Below, piece after piece: positions 1-5,492 of a DNA stretch of 6,842 nucleotides; position 1 is the first letter of the stretch; each line of letters starts with the position of its first letter. Source of the stretch: Gallionella sp. GTDB taxonomy: Bacteria; Pseudomonadota; Gammaproteobacteria; Burkholderiales; Gallionellaceae. The position numbers and the translations under genes are program-made. The notes below the pieces were generated by a model. That model did not search any database and had not been told where the DNA came from. It saw only the letters and a list, made by a program, of their open reading frames with translations. Where the stretch lies: NCBI GenBank assembly GCA_017880945.1, contig JADGRM010000122.1, positions 1 through 6,842 of the forward strand, read 5' to 3'.

Positions 1-204
1 GATAACGTTTTACAGGGGCAAGGTACCGTACTGGGCAGCATACTTCCGACCAACACTAACGTTTTTCAGGGTCAGGGTACCGTACTGGGTAGTATGGCTG
101 ATACAAATTTCATATTGCAACCCATCACTGCCACAGTGACGGTCCCAGGCATATCTGTTACTGGCACGCCGATTACTACGACCAAGATATTGACATTATT
201 CTAA
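1..204 (+). CDS. 3' end of a repeat-containing protein of unknown function (partial)
   Basis: Frame 1 is open from the window edge to a TAA, giving the last 67 residues of a protein that begins upstream of the window. It contains two copies of an 18-residue unit with core NVxQGQGTVLGS, starting at residues 2 and 20. A Thr/Val/Ile-rich tail follows and ends in KILTLF. Across the 13 codons of the core the two copies differ at six positions. All six are third bases; four are silent and two are conservative (Leu/Phe, Ile/Met). This pattern supports real coding. Gly/Thr/Val-rich repeats of this kind often occur in extracellular or cell-surface beta-rich proteins, but I do not recognise the family and infer no function. 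It is the only convincing plus-strand gene and converges on trxC. No Cys is visible in the fragment. Confidence 0.65.
   Translation, partial: DNVLQGQGTVLGSILPTNTNVFQGQGTVLGSMADTNFILQPITATVTVPGISVTGTPITTTKILTLF
4..97 (+). repeat. Tandem 54-bp coding repeat (two visible copies)
   Basis: A 40-base block at 4-43 recurs at 58-97 with a period of exactly 54 bases, or 18 codons. The invariant part includes GGTACCGTACTGGG. Differences fall at third codon positions. The array probably continues to the left, outside the window, because the first copy begins right at the edge. Confidence 0.8.
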
Positions 205-243
205 TGCGCCGGTGGTTCTGTCCATGGGTGCAAATCGCTGGAT

Positions 244-441
244 TTATTCCGCGATGCAACACGGTTTGCCGATGGTCAGATTCTGAAATTGCTCCTGGAA
301 ATAGCGGGATTCGGGGGCATGGAAATCATCATGACGGATAAACATGGTCAAGGTTGCACGGTTGGGCCATGACGGCTTTACCCCGAGAATAACAACCCGC
401 TTCCGAAGTGAAATGGGCAGTCGTGTGCAACGGCTGCCCAT
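244..441 (-). CDS. Doubtful small hypothetical protein downstream of trxC
   Basis: A minus-strand frame of 65 codons starts with ATG at 441 and ends with TAA at 244. The last 33 residues (starting MFIRHDDFHAPES) have a plausible amino-acid composition and codon use and contain a CC pair near the C-terminus. There is no Shine-Dalgarno sequence before the ATG, the start lies inside an inverted repeat, and I recognise no family. It could be a small gene, the remnant of a decayed one, or chance. The same frame runs open further upstream into trxC, where it is a shadow. Confidence 0.18.
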   Translation of the reverse strand: MGSRCTRLPISLRKRVVILGVKPSWPNRATLTMFIRHDDFHAPESRYFQEQFQNLTIGKPCCIAE

Positions 442-442
442 T
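412..442 (-). terminator. Inverted repeat after trxC, possible terminator
   Basis: Arms AATGGGCAG (412-420) and CTGCCCATT (434-442) form a perfect 9-bp stem with a 13-base loop, 28 bases past the trxC stop. The following minus-strand sequence has only a short T run, so intrinsic termination would be weak. It may serve both convergent genes. Confidence 0.4.
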
Positions 443-469
443 ATGTTTGCGTCGATTAGTGTGGCGAGA

Positions 470-904
470 TCAAGCCTTGCTGCGTGCCCACGACACAATG
501 CCACCGGCGTCCATCGCACCCGCTTGCCGCGCAATCTCCCGCCCGCCCAAGAACAGCGCAAGGGTGGGAATGCTGCGGATGTTGTAGCGTGTGCCGAGTT
601 CCTGAGCCTCTTCGGTGTTCAACTTTGCCAGGCGCATCCCGGGCTCCAGTTGCTTGGCAGCCTGTACAAAGGCGGGAGCCATCATGCGGCATGGGCCGCA
701 CCACGGCGCCCAGAAATCCACCAGCACGGGAATGTCATTGCGGCTGATGTGCTGCATAAAATTACTGCTGCCCAGTTCCACCGGGTGCGCATCGAACAAG
801 GCTTTTTTGCACTTGCCGCAGGTGGGTTGTTCGCGCAGCTTGGCGGCAGGTACGCGATTCACACCGTCGCAATGCGGACAGACGATGTGCAGTGAGTCAC
901 TCAT
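470..904 (-). CDS. trxC: Thioredoxin 2 (TrxC), zinc-binding N-terminus
   Basis: A cytoplasmic thiol-disulfide oxidoreductase that keeps protein cysteines reduced, using electrons from NADPH through thioredoxin reductase. The 144-residue product has the two-part layout of thioredoxin 2. An N-terminal zinc ribbon uses CPHC at residues 9-12 and CGKC at 29-32. The thioredoxin fold that follows has the active site WCGPC at 68-72 and the cis-proline motif SIPT with Pro113. Length matches E. coli TrxC closely. The ATG is preceded by AAAGGAAATAAAC, a good ribosome binding site, which settles the start. It is the last of three co-directional genes, 54 bases after the glutamine amidotransferase gene. 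In enterobacteria trxC is OxyR-induced under peroxide stress; no OxyR site could be confirmed here. All catalytic and zinc-binding cysteines are present. Confidence 0.95.
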   Translation of the reverse strand: MSDSLHIVCPHCDGVNRVPAAKLREQPTCGKCKKALFDAHPVELGSSNFMQHISRNDIPVLVDFWAPWCGPCRMMAPAFVQAAKQLEPGMRLAKLNTEEAQELGTRYNIRSIPTLALFLGGREIARQAGAMDAGGIVSWARSKA

Positions 905-921
905 GTTTATTTCCTTTCAGG

Positions 922-936
922 TTGTGACCTTCACAA
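922..936. promoter_or_regulatory. Short dyad TTGTGA-CCT-TCACAA in the trxC leader
   Basis: A perfect 6-bp inverted repeat with a 3-base centre sits between the amidotransferase stop and the trxC ribosome binding site. It could be a small operator or an RNA hairpin just upstream of the Shine-Dalgarno. Sequences this short arise by chance, so its role is unproven. Confidence 0.25.
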
Positions 937-958
937 GATGGGGACACATCATGTGAAT

Positions 959-1771
959 TCAAACCCCGCCCAGCGAGTTGACCGGACTGGGCAGTGTATC
1001 AAGCCGAGCCGTTGCATCGCCATCATGGAACATCCACAGGGTGCCGGGCTGCATGATCAGCCACGGTTCGTTGTCGGTTAGAGGCTGGGTGGCAATGATG
1101 GCAACACGGTCATTCGGCGTGGTCACCTGGCTGAAATCCACCGTGACGTCCTCGTCTTTCAGGTGCGCCACATTGAAAGGGGCATGCCGAATTATGTAGC
1201 TCAGTTCGGTGGAAGAGTGTGCGAACAGGCAGTCGCCGTTGGAAAGCAAATAGTTGAAGATGCCCAGCCCGGCGAGCGGACAAGTGAGTTCATGCAGCAC
1301 GGAGAACAACGCATCGCGTGATGGTGGTGCATCGCCGAAACGCTGGCGCAGGCTTTGCAGCAACCAACAGAAGATGAGTTCGCTGTCGGTGTTGCCGACC
1401 GGCACGAAGTCGCCATCCAGCACGGGTTGGAACTGCGGCAGGTTGCCGTTGTGCGCGAACACCCAGTAGCGTCCCCACAGCTCGCGGATGAAGGGATGGG
1501 TGTTCTCCAGCGTCACCACACCTTGCGTCGCCTTGCGGATATGTGCGATGACATTCAGCGACCGGATAGGATAATTACGCACCAGTTCGGCGATGGGCGA
1601 TTGAGCGGAAGGAAGCGGGTCAAGAAACAGCCGAACCCCTTTGCCCTCGAAGAAGGCGATGCCCCAACCGTCGGCATGCACATCGGTGCCACCGCCGCGT
1701 TGCTGGAATCCGGTGAAGGAAAAGCAGATGTCGGTGGGGGTGTTGCAGTTCATGCCTAATAGCTGGCACAT
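959..1771 (-). CDS. Class II glutamine amidotransferase, YafJ-like
   Basis: A 270-residue protein consisting essentially of an N-terminal-nucleophile (Ntn) glutaminase domain. The start MCQLLGMN places Cys2 to become the nucleophile after Met removal, which fixes this ATG. Further family motifs are DGWGIAFF at residues 34-41, AHIRKATQG at 76-84, NTHPF at 90-94, FAHNGN at 105-110 and GNTDSE at 126-131. Together these are expected to bind glutamine and form the oxyanion hole. It lacks a synthase, phosphoribosyltransferase or sugar-isomerase domain, as in E. coli YafJ and other stand-alone members, so the acceptor of the released ammonia is unknown. It lies 17 bases after nadC and 54 before trxC. 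NadC uses no glutamine, so a direct role in NAD synthesis is only a possibility (NAD synthetase does use it). The family call is firm; the physiological role is not. Confidence 0.9.
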   Translation of the reverse strand: MCQLLGMNCNTPTDICFSFTGFQQRGGGTDVHADGWGIAFFEGKGVRLFLDPLPSAQSPIAELVRNYPIRSLNVIAHIRKATQGVVTLENTHPFIRELWGRYWVFAHNGNLPQFQPVLDGDFVPVGNTDSELIFCWLLQSLRQRFGDAPPSRDALFSVLHELTCPLAGLGIFNYLLSNGDCLFAHSSTELSYIIRHAPFNVAHLKDEDVTVDFSQVTTPNDRVAIIATQPLTDNEPWLIMQPGTLWMFHDGDATARLDTLPSPVNSLGGV

Positions 1772-1788
1772 GATGGCATACCTGTCAA

Positions 1789-2631
1789 TTATGTTTTGAA
1801 GCGCATGGATAGATCGAGCGCTTCTACATCTTTGGTCAGCGCGCCGATCGAGATGCGATCGATTCCGGTCAGCGCGACTTCGCGCAGATTGTCTATCGTG
1901 ATGCCGCCGGATGCTTCCAGTTCGGCCCGTTCACCGGTGTGCTGTACGGCAGCGCGCAAATTATCCAAATTAAAGTTGTCGAGCAGTATCAGTTTGGCAC
2001 CGGCATTCAAAGCCTCATCCAGTTGCGCCAGATTTTCCACTTCGATCTGAACGGCTATGCCCGGTTTGGCCAGGCGAAATGCCTGTTCCAGCACGGGCCG
2101 GATACCGCCGGCTACGGCGATGTGGTTTTCCTTGATCAGAATGCCATCGAACAAACCGATGCGCTGGTTATGCCCACCGCCCACCCGCACCGCATATTTT
2201 TGCGCCTGTCGCAGTCCCGGCAAAGTCTTGCGCGTGTCCATGATCTTGACTTCGATGCCGGCTACAGCATCTACATATCTTTTTGTGCGCGTGGCAGTGC
2301 CGGAAAGGGTTTGCAGCAGGTTCAGGGCATTACGCTCGGCGGTGAGCAGGGCGCGTGCGTGACCGCAGATCGCGCACAGAGTTTGCCCCGGTGTGATCCA
2401 GTCGCCATCCTTTGCCAACCAGTTTATTTCGCAGTCGGGATCCAGCAAGCGAAAACATTCATCGAACCATTGCGTGCCGCACAACACACCTGGTTGTCGC
2501 GTGATGACTTGTGCGGTTGAGACAAGTGTTGCGGGCAGCAGTTGCGCCGTCAAGTCGCCACTGTAAATGTCTTCATCGAGCGAGAGGGTGACATTGCGGT
2601 GGATGTAATGGGCGAGATCAGGCTCAAACAT
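1789..2631 (-). CDS. nadC: Nicotinate-nucleotide pyrophosphorylase (quinolinate phosphoribosyltransferase)
   Basis: Converts quinolinate and PRPP to nicotinate mononucleotide, CO2 and pyrophosphate, the step where the de novo NAD pathway joins the common route. The 280-residue length is normal. The N-terminal alpha/beta sandwich carries YSGDLTA at 23-29. The barrel domain follows with the expected motifs: TAERNALNLLQTLSGTAT at 97-114, DTRKTLPGLR at 132-141, GGGHNQR at 151-157, IKENHI at 166-171, EVEN at 197-200, LLDNF at 216-220, ASGGI at 240-244 and the phosphate-binding ISIGALTKDV at 260-269. All substrate-contacting basic and acidic residues I know for the family appear intact. The ATG is preceded by AGAGGAATAACC, a strong ribosome binding site. 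It is the first gene of the probable nadC-amidotransferase-trxC operon. No nadA, nadB or nadR site is visible in the window. Confidence 0.97.
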   Translation of the reverse strand: MFEPDLAHYIHRNVTLSLDEDIYSGDLTAQLLPATLVSTAQVITRQPGVLCGTQWFDECFRLLDPDCEINWLAKDGDWITPGQTLCAICGHARALLTAERNALNLLQTLSGTATRTKRYVDAVAGIEVKIMDTRKTLPGLRQAQKYAVRVGGGHNQRIGLFDGILIKENHIAVAGGIRPVLEQAFRLAKPGIAVQIEVENLAQLDEALNAGAKLILLDNFNLDNLRAAVQHTGERAELEASGGITIDNLREVALTGIDRISIGALTKDVEALDLSMRFKT

Positions 2632-2770
2632 GGTTATTCCTCTTGCCGGTTTGAAAGAGTGAAGATTAAATCAGGCTGGACTATCTCGGGAAATTTGCGA
2701 CAGTACCCGGTTTGCCCATTCCTGAGGGCCATCCCTGTGAGTTCGTTGTTCTGGAAAATAGGCGGACAAT

Positions 2771-2801
2771 AAAAAAGCCGTGCAGAAACCAACGCGGTTT
2801 C
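2771..2801 (-). terminator. Weak terminator-like hairpin between the outer-membrane protein gene and nadC
   Basis: On the minus strand GAAACC-GCGTT-GGTTTC forms a 6-bp stem (2785-2801), and a run of six T follows (2771-2776). Eight bases separate the stem from the T run, which is not classical. It could end read-through from the upstream outer-membrane protein gene before nadC begins. Confidence 0.25.
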
Positions 2802-2830
2802 GCGTATGCAATTGGAGTCAGGCGGTACTA

Positions 2831-3028
2831 TAACCAATGACTTCCCCGGCGTTAACCAATGACTTGGTTGGCGTTAACCAGCGGCTTATGTCACTGTCTT
2901 TAGGTGACTTGGCCGAATGGCTATGCAACGCGTTTGCCAACTTATAACCAGTCACTTGGTTGTCGTTCTATGACAAACTAGTGAAATGGCTAGTAGTTTC
3001 ACCAGAGGTTGTATCAGTCAGATGGCTA
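2831..3028. repeat. Degenerate direct repeats with internal dyads
   Basis: Units starting TAACCAATGACTT and ending GGCGT lie back to back at 2831-2852 and 2853-2874 (22 bases each). A decayed third begins at 2875 (TAACCAGCGGCTT), and another good copy is at 2945-2966 (TAACCAGTCACTTGGTTG). A related TGACTTGG occurs at 2905. The word ATGGCTA occurs at 2917, 2986 and 3022. The second unit contains the palindrome AACCAA-TGAC-TTGGTT (2855-2870), and GTGAAA/TTTCAC form a further dyad at 2981-3002. Spacing becomes irregular after the first units, so this is a decayed array rather than a CRISPR. Confidence 0.55.
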
Positions 3029-3037
3029 GCAGTCCGA

Positions 3038-3835
3038 TCAGAACCCGTAATAAACCTGTGCCCCGAGACCGCTATCCGGGTTGCCGTTGGTAAATCCCTT
3101 GAGCACGTATCCTCGGGCTTTCAAGCTCTTATTGATCATATGAGTCACATAAGCGGTAAGCTGACGTTGTTCTGCTGCCGTGGCTGAAGGGCTCTGCGCT
3201 AAACTTATATCGACACCACCGCTCATCTGATCGTTGAGTTGATAGATTCCGCCGAATGAGCCGTAGAGTACCGAATCCATACTGATTCCGGCAGGACTGC
3301 CCAGAACCTTGTAGCCCAGCGAACCGAGTGCGGTGAATTTATCGAAACTCTGGTAGGCATCCGCCTGGGCGGCGTAGTCATTTTGACCGGTGCCGAAACC
3401 CTTGATCTTATCCGCCATGCCGAGTTTAACCTTGCCGGTCAAACCGATTCCGAAAGTGGACGCACTGCCAGAATAAATGTTGTAGGTGGCTGCCGCTACA
3501 GTGTCACCCAAGTCGGATTGCGTGCTGTTGGCAGCGCTGCCAGTTCTAATGCGTCCGATCTCGGGAACTACGCTTCCTGTACCAGAAATACTGAGATCGG
3601 GAACAGTTAGCTTGAACACCCACGGACCGGTTTCATACTTTTCAATTGTAGGGATGGAGAGTAAGCCGGTGGTGTTGGCGGTCGCGTAATGGCCGGGGCT
3701 AGAGCCGAATCCGCTAGACAGGCTGAATTGCCCATCGTCAGCCCATGCTTTCGAGGTTGCAATTGTTGCGGTGCCCCCAAAAGTGCTTGCCAGCAACGCT
3801 ATGAATACTCCATTTTTTATGCTGCATTTTTTCAT
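3038..3835 (-). CDS. Putative outer-membrane beta-barrel protein with signal peptide
   Basis: A 265-residue exported protein. Residues 1-32 form a Sec signal peptide: a KK start, a hydrophobic stretch at 9-27, then AWA before DDGQ, so cleavage is likely after Ala32. The mature part is Gly/Ser/Thr/Tyr-rich with alternating polar and apolar stretches such as FKLTVPDLSIS and VKLG. It has no Cys and ends in VYYGF, the terminal aromatic expected for insertion by the BAM complex. These traits suggest a small transmembrane barrel, perhaps of the broad transporter/phenol-degradation MetA-like class, but I cannot name a substrate. The frame extends upstream to an ATG at 3898, but that codon has no ribosome binding site and overlaps the likely promoter. 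The ATG at 3835 has GAAAGGCGG upstream and starts a proper signal peptide. The gene appears monocistronic. Confidence 0.75.
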   Translation of the reverse strand: MKKCSIKNGVFIALLASTFGGTATIATSKAWADDGQFSLSSGFGSSPGHYATANTTGLLSIPTIEKYETGPWVFKLTVPDLSISGTGSVVPEIGRIRTGSAANSTQSDLGDTVAAATYNIYSGSASTFGIGLTGKVKLGMADKIKGFGTGQNDYAAQADAYQSFDKFTALGSLGYKVLGSPAGISMDSVLYGSFGGIYQLNDQMSGGVDISLAQSPSATAAEQRQLTAYVTHMINKSLKARGYVLKGFTNGNPDSGLGAQVYYGF

Positions 3836-3968
3836 GGTCTGCCGCCTTTCCAGCCTGCTTGTTAATTTAGCTTGGCATTTCGCTTCCTTCTCAGACATAT
3901 TTTATCATTTTTTGGCATTCTTGCTCTGTGCTTCGTTCCCCGCCAGACAAGTTATTTCACAGGATTTT
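3836..3968 (-). promoter_or_regulatory. Upstream region with extended -10 promoter for the outer-membrane protein gene
   Basis: On the minus strand the sequence TGATAAAAT (3899-3907) is an extended -10 element about 64 bases before the preferred start at 3835. The -35 region is poor (AGAGCA at 17-bp spacing), which fits an extended -10 promoter. Transcription would begin near 3890, after the alternative ATG at 3898, which supports the shorter protein. Confidence 0.4.
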
Positions 3969-4874
3969 TTACTGTTGAGCGTGGTCTAGAAAATTTCGAA
4001 ACTTTTGCGCCACATCGATCGGTTCTTTCACGATATTGTGGATAAGTGCATATAAAGTGTATGGAACGGTATCAAAAAGACGATATTTCTCTACCATTCT
4101 GAGTGTATGTATGCCTTCACCACGGATGTCTCGTGTCTCACCTCTGGCCAGTTTTCGCCCGAGTTCATGATGATGAGATCCGGGACTGGTGGCGGTCGTG
4201 ATCAGATCGCCCAGTCCAGCCAGATGCAAGGGTGCGGTGGGCTTCCCGCCCATTTGCCTCACGATAGAACTCAGTTCTGCCAATGCGGTTACCGTCAAAA
4301 ATCCGCGCATATTGTCGCCGAGCTGAAGTTCATCCGCGATGCCGAAAGCGATGGCGTAAACGTTTTTGAGGACAACAGACCAGGATATCCCGGTTATATC
4401 TGTGCTGTGCTTGATATACAGCCTGGTGCCCCGATAAAGGTCGCGCACGCTGTGGTAGGTCGAAATACTGGCACATCCCAGTTCAGCAAAGGCGTATCGG
4501 TCTGCCCGGATATCCTCCGAGATCATCGGGCCATAGAGTAAGCAATAGGGTTGTCGTCCATTGAAGGTCTGTTCGTATATTTGCGCCGGTGTCCTGCCTT
4601 TATCATCAAGTCCCTTGGCAATGCTGATGCAAATGCAGTGGCTTTGCAGATGCGGGGCGAGCCTGACCAGCAGATCGCGATGTGGAGAAGCAGGCACGCA
4701 GAACAAGACAAAGTCGGCGAGTGCCGCCTCTTGCTCGACGTTGATGGAAGGTAAATCTTCCACAGGGCGATTGTCATGGATGGCTAATCGATGTTTACCC
4801 TTTAACAAATGTTCCATGGCATGACCCATCTCGCCATATCCGATTATCAATACCCGTGATCGCTTCTGGTTCAT
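3969..4874 (-). CDS. Divergent GpsA-like NAD(P)-dependent glycerol-3-phosphate dehydrogenase family protein
   Basis: Family members reduce dihydroxyacetone phosphate to glycerol 3-phosphate for phospholipid synthesis. The 301-residue product has an N-terminal Rossmann fold with GYGEMG at 12-17 and an acidic residue (Asp34) near the end of strand two. It also has SIAKGL with Lys87, YGP at 114-116, DITGISWSVVLKNVYAIA with Lys170 as the probable catalytic base, and LAGLGDLITTATS at 218-230. The usual SRNxxxG signature, whose Arg/Asn bind the substrate phosphate in characterised enzymes, is replaced by SHHHELG at 233-239. The nucleotide-binding loop also lacks the usual Trp (GxGxWG). It may therefore be a paralog with another substrate. 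ATG 4874 starts just before the Rossmann fold, but no ribosome binding site is evident. A TTG at 4904 would add ten residues. The gene follows the DUF2721 gene by 56 bases. Confidence 0.82.
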   Translation of the reverse strand: MNQKRSRVLIIGYGEMGHAMEHLLKGKHRLAIHDNRPVEDLPSINVEQEAALADFVLFCVPASPHRDLLVRLAPHLQSHCICISIAKGLDDKGRTPAQIYEQTFNGRQPYCLLYGPMISEDIRADRYAFAELGCASISTYHSVRDLYRGTRLYIKHSTDITGISWSVVLKNVYAIAFGIADELQLGDNMRGFLTVTALAELSSIVRQMGGKPTAPLHLAGLGDLITTATSPGSHHHELGRKLARGETRDIRGEGIHTLRMVEKYRLFDTVPYTLYALIHNIVKEPIDVAQKFRNFLDHAQQ

Positions 4875-4930
4875 GGATTGAATGGTTAGTGGCCAATGCT
4901 GCAAGCGCTCGATTTCAACGGCTGGATGGC

Positions 4931-5359
4931 CTAGGTTCTTTGTATTCCGATGTGTCCTTTAGACAGGTATATTTCGCGGAGGAAGCACAATAAACCGGAG
5001 ATCAGCGACAGCATCGCCAGGATGAACAGCATTGAAATGGAGCGCGACGGATCGAAGCTTATCTCCGAACCGACAAAAAGCGCGACGATCACGATGCAGA
5101 TGAGCAGCGCAGACATCGTGCACAGGCTGACCGCCCAATGAACCCATCGTGCCCTGCGCGAGAGCATCGCCATTTCTTCCTGCTGCGCAGAATCCAGAGG
5201 GACGCTCAGGCTATTCAACACTCGGGATCGATCCACGATGCGGGCAAGACGATTTGTGATGACGCCCAGGATCGCCCCGACACTGGTCAGCAAAAAGATC
5301 GGCGCAACGGCCAGTTGAATCACATGGGAGACAGTCGAAACGTCAGCAGCACTTTGCAT
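4931..5359 (-). CDS. DUF2721 family inner-membrane protein
   Basis: A 142-residue integral membrane protein of unknown function. Three hydrophobic segments are visible at about residues 12-34, 74-97 and 107-127. The conserved block AVAPIFLLTSVGAILGVITNRLARIVDRSR (written here as segments: AVAPIFLLTSVG at 17-28, then TNRLARIVDR at 35-44) is typical of DUF2721. It is followed by a charged cytoplasmic-type stretch with QQEEMAMLSRRAR at 59-71. Length matches the family. The ATG is preceded by GAGGT with six-base spacing, a strong ribosome binding site. It follows the hppA terminator and so probably has its own promoter in 5360-5425, where TAAAAT is a possible -10 with no good -35. It likely shares a transcript with the GpsA-like gene downstream. 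The family call is confident; the role is unknown. Confidence 0.85.
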   Translation of the reverse strand: MQSAADVSTVSHVIQLAVAPIFLLTSVGAILGVITNRLARIVDRSRVLNSLSVPLDSAQQEEMAMLSRRARWVHWAVSLCTMSALLICIVIVALFVGSEISFDPSRSISMLFILAMLSLISGLLCFLREIYLSKGHIGIQRT

Positions 5360-5425
5360 GGCAGTACCTCATTCTTGAGTCATGATCAATAAACAATAGC
5401 ATTTTAGATCGATACTGGAAGGGCG

Positions 5426-5461
5426 AAAAACAGGGCGGATATTTCTTCCGCCCTGTTTTTT
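5426..5461 (-). terminator. Strong bidirectional intrinsic terminator after hppA
   Basis: CAGGGCGGA (5431-5439) and TCCGCCCTG (5447-5455) form a perfect 9-bp GC-rich stem with a 7-base loop. It is flanked by five A on the left and six T on the right, so both strands yield a U tract. It lies 31 bases after the hppA stop and should end hppA transcription before the DUF2721 gene. Confidence 0.9.
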
Positions 5462-5492
5462 GTTTCACCTGCCTTTGTTCTAACTGCTCAGC

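Larger units (their letters stand above)
205..469. other. Intergenic gap between convergent genes
   Basis: This 265-base spacer separates the end of the plus-strand repeat-protein gene from the end of trxC. It holds one clear inverted repeat (412-442) and a weak minus-strand reading frame (244-441). I see no RNA gene and no mobile-element signature. Confidence 0.5.
2632..3037. other. Long intergenic region upstream of nadC
   Basis: This 406-base gap contains no convincing gene. The nadC-proximal part (2632-2830) should hold the nadC promoter, but I see no good -35/-10 pair. A hairpin followed by a T run lies at 2771-2801. The distal part (2831-3028) is filled with degenerate short repeats. 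A 67-codon frame at 2634-2837 depends on a TTG start with no ribosome binding site and resembles nothing known. Confidence 0.6.

Noticed and set aside
344..895. Long plus-strand frame opposite trxC
   Set aside because: It is the antisense shadow of trxC, which has intact catalytic and zinc motifs; the shadow has no recognisable domain.
1355..1759. Plus-strand frame opposite the amidotransferase gene
   Set aside because: Antisense to a clear class II amidotransferase; no ribosome binding site and no family resemblance.
1939..2520. 193-codon plus-strand frame opposite nadC
   Set aside because: Its length comes from the codon composition of nadC on the other strand; no domain is recognisable.
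2634..2837. 67-codon minus-strand frame before nadC
   Set aside because: It depends on a TTG start inside the repeat array with no ribosome binding site, crosses a hairpin with a T run, and resembles no family.
2831..2966. CRISPR array
   Set aside because: The repeats are adjacent without unique spacers at first and irregularly spaced later, their sequence decays quickly, and there are no cas genes in the window.
3836..3898. Longer N-terminus for the outer-membrane protein, starting at 3898
   Set aside because: No ribosome binding site, it would bury the signal peptide behind 21 charged residues, and it lies at or before the probable transcription start.
4107..4541. 144-codon plus-strand frame opposite the GpsA-like gene
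   Set aside because: Shadow of the minus-strand gene, which shows family motifs throughout.
4875..4904. TTG start adding ten residues to the GpsA-like protein
   Set aside because: The ATG at 4874 already begins right before the Rossmann fold and only a weak GAG lies before the TTG. The choice stays uncertain because neither start has a good ribosome binding site.
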